Part shown: positions 1 to 6,749 of the stretch, one piece after another
Numbering within the stretch: position 1 is the stretch's first letter
Layout of the letters: every line of letters begins with the position of its first letter
NCBI GenBank assembly: GCA_017450965.1
Contig: JAFSSQ010000067.1
Location: 1 to 49,014, forward strand
DNA from: Clostridia bacterium
GTDB taxonomy: Bacteria; Bacillota; Clostridia; Oscillospirales; CAG-272
Direction of reading: 5' to 3'
Length of the DNA stretch: 49,014 nucleotides
The notes under the pieces: model-generated
Database searches by the model: none
The model's input: only the letters and a program-made list of their open reading frames with translations
Told to the model about the DNA's origin: nothing
Position numbers and translations under genes: made by a program

Positions 1-1
1 C

Positions 2-484
2 GGGTATCTGAAAACGCTGTTTTCGGATGAAATCACAGAAAAACTCATTTTTAATCGTATCGTCACGGAGCAGGAAGCAAGAGAACACTCCGAGTATTTT
101 TATCGTTTCATTTCCGCAAACGGCTTTTTGTACGTTCCGGATCCGCCGATCGACGCAGGAGCGCAAGTGTTTCTTTACGGACAGGTCAAAGCGGTCTGTA
201 CCCGCACGGTCGACACGGCGGATCGCGTGGTCTTTACCGCCGCGTTGGAAATCGATGATACGGCAAGAGAAAGCTGGAACATTACAGGAGACGTGACCTT
301 TGATTACGTTCTGGAAAAGCAGAACGGAAGCTGGGTTTTTACCTCGTTCAAACTTCCTTATTACGCCGCAAAATCGCTTTCCTCTCCCGCGACGGGCGAC
401 TCTGCCGTCTTTCTTTTCTCCGCGGCGGCGCTCTCTCTCGGCGGCGTTCTCCTCGCCGCGAAAAAGAGAAAACGGGCAAATTGA
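2..484 (+). CDS. C-terminal part of a surface-anchored protein of unknown function (5' end outside window)
   Basis: The reading frame is open from base 2 to a TGA at 482-484, so the start lies before the window. The visible 160 residues hold a soluble alpha/beta-looking domain (start GYLKTLFSDEIT, later DYVLEKQNGSWVFTSFKLPY) of a kind seen in NTF2-like or IseA-like secreted domains; that comparison is a guess. The C-terminus reads SPATGD, then a hydrophobic stretch, then KKRKR. This is the layout of a sortase sorting signal with a degenerate LPxTG motif (SPATG plus D). The protein is therefore probably exported and either anchored to the wall or held by the terminal membrane segment. A strong terminator follows at once, so this is the last gene of its transcript. 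Confidence 0.75.
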   Translation, partial: GYLKTLFSDEITEKLIFNRIVTEQEAREHSEYFYRFISANGFLYVPDPPIDAGAQVFLYGQVKAVCTRTVDTADRVVFTAALEIDDTARESWNITGDVTFDYVLEKQNGSWVFTSFKLPYYAAKSLSSPATGDSAVFLFSAAALSLGGVLLAAKKRKRAN

Positions 485-495
485 GCGGCGATATG

Positions 496-523
496 AAAAG
501 AGCAGGCTCCGGCCTGCTCTTTT
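496..523 (+). terminator. Rho-independent terminator after the surface protein
   Basis: A perfect 11-bp stem (AAAAGAGCAGG / CCTGCTCTTTT) encloses a 6-nt loop. The T tract sits at the 3' side of the stem, 11 bases after the stop codon of the preceding gene. Confidence 0.85.
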
Positions 524-597
524 CTGTTGTCTGCCGGAAGGAGTTCTCCCGTCCCCGTTTGCCTCCCTCCCGAGGGCCCGAATCCCCAAAAGGTCCT

Positions 598-741
598 CCG
601 TTAGCCTCCCTCTTGAGGGAGGAGGACCGCTTGCGGTGGAAGGAGTTTTCCCGTCCCGGTCGTTTCTTTCTTCTCGCCCTGATTATCTTTAACTCCTTCC
701 GTCGCCTTCGGCGCCACCTCCCCCAAGGAGGAGGCTAACGG
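598..741. repeat. MITE-like inverted-repeat element
   Basis: The 144-bp segment begins CCGTTAGCCTCC (598-609) and ends with its exact inverse GGAGGCTAACGG (730-741). The inverted similarity runs further in: CTTGAGGGAGG on the left answers CCTCCCCCAAG on the right, followed by GGTGGAAGGAG and CTCCTTCCGTCGCCTTCGGC. No open frame in it looks real. Elements with this GTTAGCCTCC / GGAGG / GGCGCCACCTCCC composition are common dispersed repeats in gut Clostridia (general knowledge, not checked here). A partial look-alike (GCCTCCCTCCCGAGGG) lies just upstream at 560-575. The element sits in a gene-free stretch (485-961) between two transcription terminators. Confidence 0.7.
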
Positions 742-821
742 GTGACGCCGCGCGGCACAAAACGGAAGCCGCGGGGCGTCTGGCCCGCGGCATCCAATAT
801 CTCCCGCCGTCCGCCAAAGGA

Positions 822-855
822 AAAAGCCGACCCGGAGCGTAACGGGTCGGCTTTT
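822..855. terminator. Bidirectional intrinsic terminator
   Basis: AAAAGCCGACCC (822-833) pairs perfectly with GGGTCGGCTTTT (844-855) around a 10-nt loop. The A and T ends make it usable in both directions. On the minus strand it is the first good terminator after the SDR gene that stops at 962. Confidence 0.75.
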
Positions 856-923
856 GAATTGCGAGCGTCCTTGAACGCGCTGTCTTTATCCCTTATCCCT
901 TATCCCTTTTCAGGAAGTCTTTT

Positions 924-970
924 GCCTCCTTTTCTTCAGAAAAGGAGGCGCCTGTTTTTCTTCAGAAAAG
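924..970. repeat. Hairpin with a 15-bp direct repeat next to the SDR stop codon
   Basis: GCCTCCTTTTC (924-934) pairs perfectly with GAAAAGGAGGC (939-949) around TTCA. The 15-mer TTTTCTTCAGAAAAG occurs at 930-944, inside the hairpin, and again at 956-970, where it overlaps the SDR stop codon. Just before the hairpin, ATCCCTT is repeated three times in tandem (888-908). Neither strand shows a proper T tract after the stem, so it is recorded as a repeat and not as a terminator. Confidence 0.5.
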
Positions 971-1639
971 CGGGCTCTCCTCCGGCCAGACGAAGGTGGG
1001 GTTGAGGTCGCGCTCGCCGTTGTCGATGAGGAGGTTCTGCCCGGACATGGAGCGGTTTTCAAGGGTAAGGAAGACCACCCAGTCCGCGACCTCGTCCGCC
1101 GTCATCCATTTTTTGAGCGGGGTGACCGCCATGATCTTTTCCCAGCTGGCCGGGTCGCTTGTCACCGGGTCGTTGGAGGAGGTGAGAACGCCGCCGAGGG
1201 AGAGGGCGTTGCAGGTCACGCCCCGGGGGGCGAGGCGGATCGCCGTGTTTTTCATATACCCGACCACGCCGGCCTTAGAGGCGGCGTAGAGCGGGAACTC
1301 CTGACCCGATACGGCGGAGGCGGAGGCGTTGAAGAGGACCGAGCGCAGCGACGGCGCGTCGGCGATGTATTTTTCCGTGACGTTGATCGCGCCGGTGAGG
1401 TTGTTTCCGATATCGTCCCCGCTGTTCTGCGTGCCCGCGTTGTTGAAGAGGACGCCCACGTCCGGGATCTCCGGCAGGGAAGCCGCGTCCCGGATATCCG
1501 CGATAAAATGCCGGTAGCGGGGATGGACGACGGCGGCGGGAGCGAGGTCGATGCCAAACACGTCGTGCCCGAGCGCGAGAAACCGCCGGACGGCCGCCGC
1601 GCCGATCCCGCCGGAGGCGCCTGTGATCACGATATTCAT
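962..1639 (-). CDS. Short-chain dehydrogenase/reductase (SDR family)
   Basis: A 225-residue classical SDR, of normal length for the family. It has the Rossmann motif TGASGGIG (residues 6-13), an acidic residue after strand 2 (GIDL, D31) that suggests NAD(H) preference, NNAG at 66-69, serines at 106-108 in the catalytic position, and YAASK (Y118, K122). The start is fixed by AGGAGG eight bases before the ATG. That ATG overlaps the TGA of the upstream transporter gene by 4 bases (ATGA), so the two are translationally coupled and share the riboswitch-controlled leader at 2407-2520. The substrate cannot be read from the sequence. Location implies a role linked to the transported compound (inference). 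A longer upstream start is possible but has no ribosome binding site. Confidence 0.9.
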   Translation of the reverse strand: MNIVITGASGGIGAAAVRRFLALGHDVFGIDLAPAAVVHPRYRHFIADIRDAASLPEIPDVGVLFNNAGTQNSGDDIGNNLTGAINVTEKYIADAPSLRSVLFNASASAVSGQEFPLYAASKAGVVGYMKNTAIRLAPRGVTCNALSLGGVLTSSNDPVTSDPASWEKIMAVTPLKKWMTADEVADWVVFLTLENRSMSGQNLLIDNGERDLNPTFVWPEESPLF

Positions 1640-2358
1640 GCGTGTTTCCTCCTGTATTCTTCGCCTACGCCGTCTTTTTTCCATTGCTTGAGAACGTAAT
1701 AGCCGAACGGCGAAAAGACGATCTCCATCAAAAGCTCCAGTCCCGCGCCGAGCAGAGAACAGGTCAGGCACTGCGTGAGCGTCCAGGAAAACCCGTCCCA
1801 GAAGACCGGCGCGAACACGGTAAAGGTGAGAACGGCGAAGATAAAGTTATCGCAAAACTGTCCGACAAAGGTCGAAAGGTAGCTGCGGGTCACAAAGGCG
1901 AGCTTGCCGTCCGGGTTTTTTAAGAACAGCCGGCCGATGCCCCAGTTGAGGAAGTTGTTGATCAGAGCGGAGGAGAGGAAGGCGACGGTGCTGCTGAGCA
2001 GGATGAACCAGGTCCCCCCGATGATGGTGTTGAAGGCGGTGTAGTCCGTTTCGGTCGGGATGACGCTGACGAGAAAGAAAATAAGGCAGACCAGCAGATT
2101 GACGGCGATGGCAAAGACGGAGAGCTTGGTCGCCGCCTTCGGACCAAAGGCCTTGGTCACAACGTCCATACAGAGGAAGGAGAGCCAGGAGACGAGGATC
2201 CCGCCGTCGATCGCAAGCCACTCGGACTGGTAAATCGTTTTATTGGCGAGGATATTCATCGTGACGACGGAGACGGTGAAAAGCGCCGCGACGGGCCCGG
2301 GGATGCTGCGGAAGAGGAGTTTGGCGTCCGCGAGCGCGTTTTTCCATTTTTCTTTCAT
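1636..2358 (-). CDS. yhhQ: VUT/YhhQ-family queuosine precursor transporter
   Basis: A 240-residue integral membrane protein of the DUF165/COG1738 (vitamin uptake transporter, YhhQ) family, whose members import the queuosine precursors preQ0 and preQ1. About six hydrophobic segments can be picked out (for example VAALFTVSVVTMNILANK, LSVFAIAVNLLVCLIFFLVS, WFILLSSTVAFLSSALINNF). Typical family sequence includes SALINNFLNWGI and STFVGQFCDNFIF. The N- and C-termini are basic and soluble. The start is supported by AAGGAG a few bases upstream. The leader contains a riboswitch-like aptamer and a terminator, which fits control by preQ1. It is the first gene of an operon with the SDR at 962. Confidence 0.88.
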   Translation of the reverse strand: MKEKWKNALADAKLLFRSIPGPVAALFTVSVVTMNILANKTIYQSEWLAIDGGILVSWLSFLCMDVVTKAFGPKAATKLSVFAIAVNLLVCLIFFLVSVIPTETDYTAFNTIIGGTWFILLSSTVAFLSSALINNFLNWGIGRLFLKNPDGKLAFVTRSYLSTFVGQFCDNFIFAVLTFTVFAPVFWDGFSWTLTQCLTCSLLGAGLELLMEIVFSPFGYYVLKQWKKDGVGEEYRRKHA

Positions 2359-2406
2359 ACGTTTCTCCTTATGGATTTGTCTGCGGGAGGGCTTGGAGCG
2401 GATCCG

Positions 2407-2449
2407 AAAAAACTGCCCTCAGCCGCCGAAAAAGACGTACTAAGGGCAG
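2407..2449 (-). terminator. Riboswitch expression-platform terminator
   Basis: Ten-position stem with one mismatch (2413-2422 with 2440-2449), a 17-nt loop and a six-T tract on the minus strand. It lies 48 bases before the ATG of the transporter, so it acts as an attenuator and not as a gene end. Confidence 0.8.
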
Positions 2450-2520
2450 AAAGATCCCGTTGTTCCCTTAGTTTTGATCGCCGGATCGCTCCGGCCGGCA
2501 GGATGGTTACGAACTGCCGC
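2407..2520 (-). promoter_or_regulatory. Probable preQ1-class riboswitch with transcription terminator
   Basis: Read on the minus strand, the leader starts with a short stem GGCAG/CTGCC (2514-2518 with 2497-2501) whose loop contains TTCGTAACC. A small hairpin of GCCGG type (2481-2496) follows, then an A-rich tail ending AAAACTAAGGG (2465-2475). A short stem, a UCG..UAACC-like loop and an AACUAAGG tail recall preQ1-I aptamers; the extra hairpin before the tail is atypical. Downstream, CTAAGGGCAG and CTGCCCTCAG of the plus strand (2440-2449 and 2413-2422) form the terminator stem, followed on the minus strand by six T (2412-2407). The aptamer tail CTAAGGG is exactly complementary to CCCTTAG in the 5' arm of that terminator, giving a clean switch: ligand-bound tail, terminator forms; free tail, antiterminator forms. 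The class assignment is an inference; the switch geometry is seen. Confidence 0.68.
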
Positions 2521-2553
2521 CTCCGCGCGGAAAGCGCGGAAAATGATGCTGTG

Positions 2554-5055
2554 TCATTCCTCGGGGTTCACGCCGGGACGGTAGCGCGGCGGTTTCCATT
2601 CGGTCTGCCACTTCGTTTCATAGTAAGCTTTGTTTTTCTCAAAGAGCTTGCGGTAGGTCTCGTTTTTCAGTTTTTTGAACGAGACGCTCCCGAAATGGTG
2701 GATGAAAACGTCCTCCGCCAGAACGAGACGCAGCCCCTCGCGGCGGACCGCGGCGGAATAGTCGTCGTCCTCAAACATCCCGACGCCGTAGTGCTCGTCA
2801 AGCAGGCCGATCTTTTCCGTCAGGTCGCGCCGGAAGATCACGCAGAACATCGCAAGGATCCCTTTGTGTGCGTATTCCCGCCCCATGCGGCGGGCGGTGT
2901 ATTCGTAGGCGGCGGCGTCCATTTTTTTGACGTTTTTCCCGTAGCTGACGTTGATCATTGCCTCGTTGCCGATAGAATTGGTAACGGGGCCGGCCATCCC
3001 GACGCCCTCGCGCCGCGCCCATTTGACAAGCCCGGTGAGCCAGCCGCGCGTGACGAGCGTGTCGTTGTTGAGCAGGACGACATACTCGCCGCCAGAGGCG
3101 CGGATCCCGTCGTTGTTCCCGCCGGCAAAGCCGCGGTTCTCCGTGTTGAAGACGGGGCGGATCCGGTCGGATCGTTTTGCCTCCTCCGAGAGCCACTCCG
3201 CCGTCCCGTCGGTCGAGCAGTTATCCACGATCACAAGTTCATAGTTCGGGTAGGCCGTTTTGTCGAGAATGCTTTTCACGCATTGCTTGGTGTAATCTAA
3301 CTGGTTGTAGCAGAGCAGCACGATGCTGACGGAGGGGAAGCAGCGCTCCGCCGCTCCGGCAAAGGCGCGCGTCCGCTCGGACCAGTCGTTTTCCCTGGCA
3401 AACGCCATGCATTCCTCCGGCGAGGCGAGCGTGTCCGTTCCGTTCAGACATTCCGCCACCCGGTCGGCAAAACGCTCCCGGTCGTTTTCCAGATAAACGT
3501 ACTTCCCGGCAAAAGGCTGCAGTTCCGGGATCTCGGTCGCCACGACCTTCTTCCCGGCGGAGAGATATTCGTAGAACTTGACCGGGTTGGTCGCTTTGAT
3601 CAGATCGGTGGACGCGTCGAAGGGGATCAGGCAGACGTCAAAATCCGCGAGCAGGTCCGGCAGCTCGGCGTAGGGTTTTTCCCCGGGCAGCTCGACGTTC
3701 GGCAGAGCTTCGAGAAACTTCCGGCCCTCCGTGACCGCGCCGATGAGCACGATCCTTTCTTCCGGAAAACGCCGTGAGAGGACCTCGATGGTTTTAAAAT
3801 CGAACCAGTGCGCGATCGCCCCGTAATACCCGATCACTTTTTTGGCGGAGGACGCTTTTGCGCGATCCGCCGCACGATGGAAATGGGCAAACTCCGTTCC
3901 GTTGCGGACGATATGAACGTTTTGGCTGTACTGTTTTGCCTTTTCCGCCAGATGGGCGGAACTGGCGATCACAACGTCGCAGGCGGTGAGCATTCGCTGG
4001 CAGGCAAGCTCGGTTTTCCGGTTGGCGGTATCCTTGAAATCCAGATAGTCGTCCATATAGTCGGCGGCCATCGGAAAACCGTACCGGTTTCTCAGATAAG
4101 AGGCGCCGGAGATCCAGTTGGGATAGTCGAGCACGAGGAGCGCATCCCGGATCCCTTCGCGCGCGACCAGCTCGTCGAGCAGAGCGGGGAAATCGGCTCC
4201 GCCGTCCGCAAAAACGGTGGAATAGACGGCGGCGTGCGCCTGATTCGGCAGCGCAACGACCCGGAGGCCGTTCTTTTTCTTCTGGATCGAATAACTGCCG
4301 TTCCCGGAGAATCCGGCGTTGATATAAAAGACGCGGTGACCGCTTCCGGCAAAATAATCCGCGATCTGCTGCGGACGCTGATACCGGAAGTCGTAATCAA
4401 TGACCGAGAAGATGATGATGTCATACAAGCGGTACGGTTCGTTCAGGCAGGAGCATTCCGGCAGAACGGCGGGAAGGTTTTCTCCGTCTGCGTAGTCCGG
4501 CAGGGCGGAGAAGTTCCCGGAGACGGCTTCCTCTAAAAACTCCTTTTCGCTTTGCAGCGGAAGCAGGATCTGCTGCAGAGGACTGAAACGGCGATCGGAG
4601 TCTGTTTTCCCCCTGAAAAGCCGCAGACGAAGCCAGCGGCGGAAAGCGCGCCGCTCGGCGCGGTCGCGGGAAAACCCTTGATACTTCCAGCGCCGGAAAA
4701 GGTTGAGCAGTTTGAACCCGCGGGAGCGTTCCGCGTCGTCGCAGGCGGAAAGGATCGCAGTGGCCTGCCGGCAGGCGCTTTCCAGCGCGGCCTGGCGTTC
4801 TTCGGCGAGTCTGGTTTTCTCCCGGAGCTCATTCTGAAGTTCGTAAACGTTTTCTTCGCTTTGGCGCAGCGCCTCCACAAGCTGCTTCGACTGTTCCTGC
4901 GTCTTTTTCAACGCTTCTTCTGCAAACCGGAGGCGGGCGTTTTCGTCGCCGGGCGTTTGGCTTTCGTCTGTGCGGATCTCATATTCCTCCCGCCCGACCG
5001 GGGAAAAAGGCGTATCCCGGTCGGCGGCGGAGTTGATTTTTTCGTTTGGATTCAT
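2554..5055 (-). CDS. Large two-domain glycosyltransferase with N-terminal coiled coil
   Basis: An 833-residue protein with three parts. Residues about 38-112 are charged heptad-like sequence (coiled coil: EEALKKTQEQSKQLVEAL). Residues about 210-570 are a GT-B, family-4-like unit (DYDFRYQRPQQIADYFA near the start, KFYEYLSAGKKVV at 493-505). Residues about 575-790 are a GT2-like GT-A unit (VSIVLLCYNQ at 575, NND at 663-665 as the DxD-type metal site, EDDD at 762-765). The chosen ATG has AAGGAG upstream; an upstream GTG/TTG in frame has no such site. It has no signal peptide or membrane segment, so it is probably a cytoplasmic enzyme adding two sugars to one acceptor. It stands alone behind its own promoter, outside the main polysaccharide locus. 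The acceptor is unknown. Confidence 0.88.
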   Translation of the reverse strand: MNPNEKINSAADRDTPFSPVGREEYEIRTDESQTPGDENARLRFAEEALKKTQEQSKQLVEALRQSEENVYELQNELREKTRLAEERQAALESACRQATAILSACDDAERSRGFKLLNLFRRWKYQGFSRDRAERRAFRRWLRLRLFRGKTDSDRRFSPLQQILLPLQSEKEFLEEAVSGNFSALPDYADGENLPAVLPECSCLNEPYRLYDIIIFSVIDYDFRYQRPQQIADYFAGSGHRVFYINAGFSGNGSYSIQKKKNGLRVVALPNQAHAAVYSTVFADGGADFPALLDELVAREGIRDALLVLDYPNWISGASYLRNRYGFPMAADYMDDYLDFKDTANRKTELACQRMLTACDVVIASSAHLAEKAKQYSQNVHIVRNGTEFAHFHRAADRAKASSAKKVIGYYGAIAHWFDFKTIEVLSRRFPEERIVLIGAVTEGRKFLEALPNVELPGEKPYAELPDLLADFDVCLIPFDASTDLIKATNPVKFYEYLSAGKKVVATEIPELQPFAGKYVYLENDRERFADRVAECLNGTDTLASPEECMAFARENDWSERTRAFAGAAERCFPSVSIVLLCYNQLDYTKQCVKSILDKTAYPNYELVIVDNCSTDGTAEWLSEEAKRSDRIRPVFNTENRGFAGGNNDGIRASGGEYVVLLNNDTLVTRGWLTGLVKWARREGVGMAGPVTNSIGNEAMINVSYGKNVKKMDAAAYEYTARRMGREYAHKGILAMFCVIFRRDLTEKIGLLDEHYGVGMFEDDDYSAAVRREGLRLVLAEDVFIHHFGSVSFKKLKNETYRKLFEKNKAYYETKWQTEWKPPRYRPGVNPEE

Positions 5056-5138
5056 CGGGTCTCCTTTGCGAGAAGTGTCCGTCTGCGCGGCCAAGAGAAC
5101 GCGGGGCGCAGTCGGGCAAACAGAAAACACATGATTGG

Positions 5139-5167
5139 ATTTTATCAAAAAAGAGAAAAAAAGTCAA
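5139..5167 (-). promoter_or_regulatory. Sigma-A promoter of the two-domain glycosyltransferase gene
   Basis: On the minus strand TTGACT (5162-5167) and TAAAAT (5139-5144) are separated by 17 bases. The -35 box overlaps the stop codon of nrnA (5164-5166), so the glycosyltransferase gene starts its own transcript with no spare sequence. The leader would be about 75 nt. Confidence 0.75.
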
Positions 5168-6156
5168 GTCTGCTCCAGCGCGGCGCGGACGGCGTCCGTA
5201 AGGCGGGAGAGGACCTCCTCGCCCGTCCCCTGCATCGAGCAGCCGGCGGCGCGGGCGTGCCCGCCGCCGCCGAAGAGGGCGCACAGGTCGCTGACGTTTA
5301 CACTCCCGTCCGAGCGCAGGGAGATCTTGAAGACGCCAGGCTCCCCGTCCTTTTCCTTGATCGCGGCGGCGACAGCGACTCCGCGCACAGAGCGGACCGT
5401 GTCGATCGCGGCGGAAAAATACTCGGAGGCGAGACCGCCGCGCACGGCGTGGCTGAGCAGCGCGGCGCAAAAGCGCCCGCCGAGCAGCAGCCGGACGTTC
5501 TGGAGGGTGATGCGCTCCGCCTCCAGCTCCTCGGGGGAGCGGCTCTCAAAGAGCAGATGGTTGATCGCGGCGCCGTCGCACCCCGCCTCGAGCAGGCGGG
5601 CGGCGATGCGGTGGGTCTTCGGCGTCGTGTTGGAATAACGGAAACAACCGGTATCGGAGGAGAGGGAGAGGTAAAGATTTTCCGCCATCCCGGCGGGCCA
5701 TCCGGCAAACCATCCCTCCCCGCGGAGGATCTCCGCGATCTCAAAGACGATCTCCCCGACCGCGGCGGCCTCGGGGACTGTGCAGAAGTCGGCGAGACGT
5801 TCGCTTTTTTCGTGGTGGTCGAGCATCAGATCGATCCGCCCCTCGAAAAGCGGCGCGAGGGCGCCGAGCTGCGAGCGGGAGGCAACGTCCACGCAGACGA
5901 CCGAGGAAAAGCGCGCGGGATCGATCCCGTCCGGCATAAGGATCCGGTCCGGGACGAGCGGCAGGAGGGAGTCCGGCGCCTTGTCCGGCGCGGCGATCTC
6001 CGCCCCGCCGCCGAGTGCGCAAAGCAGTTTTTTCAGCGCCATCGCGGAGCCGAGGGTGTCCCCGTCCGGCGAGGTGTGGCAGAGCAGCAGCGTGTCCCGC
6101 ATCGAGCAGAGGCGGTGCGCCGCTTCCCCGACGGTGAGAGAACGGAAGTCAGTCAT
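5164..6156 (-). CDS. nrnA: Bifunctional oligoribonuclease / pAp phosphatase NrnA (DHH/DHHA1)
   Basis: A 330-residue DHH-superfamily phosphoesterase. Metal-binding motifs are in the expected order: HTSPDGDTLGS (27-37), D90, DHHEKSE (113-119) and DTG (168-170). The C-terminal DHHA1 domain ends with GGGGHARAAG (296-305), the substrate-binding glycine loop. NrnA enzymes degrade 2-5-nt RNA oligomers and dephosphorylate 3'-phosphoadenosine 5'-phosphate in the cytoplasm. The ATG lies inside the end of rbfA (8-base overlap), the usual rbfA-nrnA pairing of Bacillota. The upstream partners of the standard cluster (nusA, infB) are absent here. All key residues are present, so it should be active. Confidence 0.93.
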   Translation of the reverse strand: MTDFRSLTVGEAAHRLCSMRDTLLLCHTSPDGDTLGSAMALKKLLCALGGGAEIAAPDKAPDSLLPLVPDRILMPDGIDPARFSSVVCVDVASRSQLGALAPLFEGRIDLMLDHHEKSERLADFCTVPEAAAVGEIVFEIAEILRGEGWFAGWPAGMAENLYLSLSSDTGCFRYSNTTPKTHRIAARLLEAGCDGAAINHLLFESRSPEELEAERITLQNVRLLLGGRFCAALLSHAVRGGLASEYFSAAIDTVRSVRGVAVAAAIKEKDGEPGVFKISLRSDGSVNVSDLCALFGGGGHARAAGCSMQGTGEEVLSRLTDAVRAALEQT

Positions 6157-6538
6157 CGGTTTCCTCGCTTTTCTCCGTTTGGGAGGCGGTTTTTTCTTCT
6201 TCGGGCAGCACCTCGCGCAAAAGCTGCGCGATCCGCGCGCCGTGAGCGATCGAATCGTCCCGGATAAAGGTCAGCTCCGGCGTGATGCGGAGGTTGAGCC
6301 GGCGGGCAAGCTCCCGCCGCAGGTATCCCGCGGCGCTCTCGATCCCCGCGGCCGCTTCGCCTCCGTCGTCTCCGTAGACCGAATACCGGATCTTCGCCGT
6401 TTTCAGGTCGGGGGAGACGTCCGCGGAGAGGATGCTGATCATCGGACCGGCCAGCCGGGGGTCCTTGCTGGTCTGCAGCGCGAGGGAAAGCTCCTCCCGC
6501 ACCGCGTCGTTGATCCGGGCGCGTCTGTAAGATGACAT
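6149..6538 (-). CDS. rbfA: 30S ribosome-binding factor A
   Basis: A 129-residue protein with the RbfA KH-like fold signature: N-terminal RRARINDAVREELSLALQ, then KDPRL, SPDLKTAKIRYSVYG, and RITPELTFIRDDSI near the end. RbfA binds the small ribosomal subunit late in 16S rRNA maturation and is needed for growth in the cold. The last 18 residues are an acidic, disordered tail (EEEKTASQTEKSEETDD), slightly long for the family. It is followed by nrnA with an 8-base overlap. A promoter at 6571-6599 drives both genes. Confidence 0.95.
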   Translation of the reverse strand: MSSYRRARINDAVREELSLALQTSKDPRLAGPMISILSADVSPDLKTAKIRYSVYGDDGGEAAAGIESAAGYLRRELARRLNLRITPELTFIRDDSIAHGARIAQLLREVLPEEEKTASQTEKSEETDD

Positions 6539-6570
6539 GGTGAACCGCCTTTCTTCCTTGTTTCTTTTCT

Positions 6571-6599
6571 ATTTTACTTCCTTTGGGCGAAAATAGCAA
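6571..6599 (-). promoter_or_regulatory. Sigma-A promoter of rbfA-nrnA
   Basis: On the minus strand TTGCTA (6594-6599) and TAAAAT (6571-6576) are spaced by 17 bases, about 33 bases before the rbfA ATG. It is back to back with the plus-strand promoter at 6648. Confidence 0.6.
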
Positions 6600-6647
6600 G
6601 AGGAAAACCGAAATCTCTTTTCCGCGCCCCGCGGCGGCTCCCAAACG

Positions 6648-6676
6648 TTGACTTCCGGAGAAAAGAAAGGTATAAT
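6648..6676 (+). promoter_or_regulatory. Strong sigma-A promoter of the transglutaminase-type lipoprotein
   Basis: TTGACT (6648-6653), a 17-base spacer and a perfect TATAAT (6671-6676). The predicted start is near 6683, giving a leader of about 67 nt before the ATG at 6750, which has GAGGAG upstream. The strength of this promoter argues that the gene was expressed until recently despite its nonsense codon. Confidence 0.85.
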
Positions 6677-6749
6677 AGACTCGCACCGCCTCTGCCGCAA
6701 AGAAAAACGCCCCGCCCGGTTTTCAGGACTTTCAAAGAGGAGAAAAGGT

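Noticed and set aside
888..908. Three tandem ATCCCTT units as a CRISPR or iteron array
   Set aside because: Too short, no spacers, no cas or rep gene near; it is a simple 7-bp tandem repeat.
924..960. Terminator for the SDR gene formed by the 11-bp hairpin
   Set aside because: On the minus strand the stem is followed by AAAAG and not by T; the 822-855 hairpin is the better terminator.
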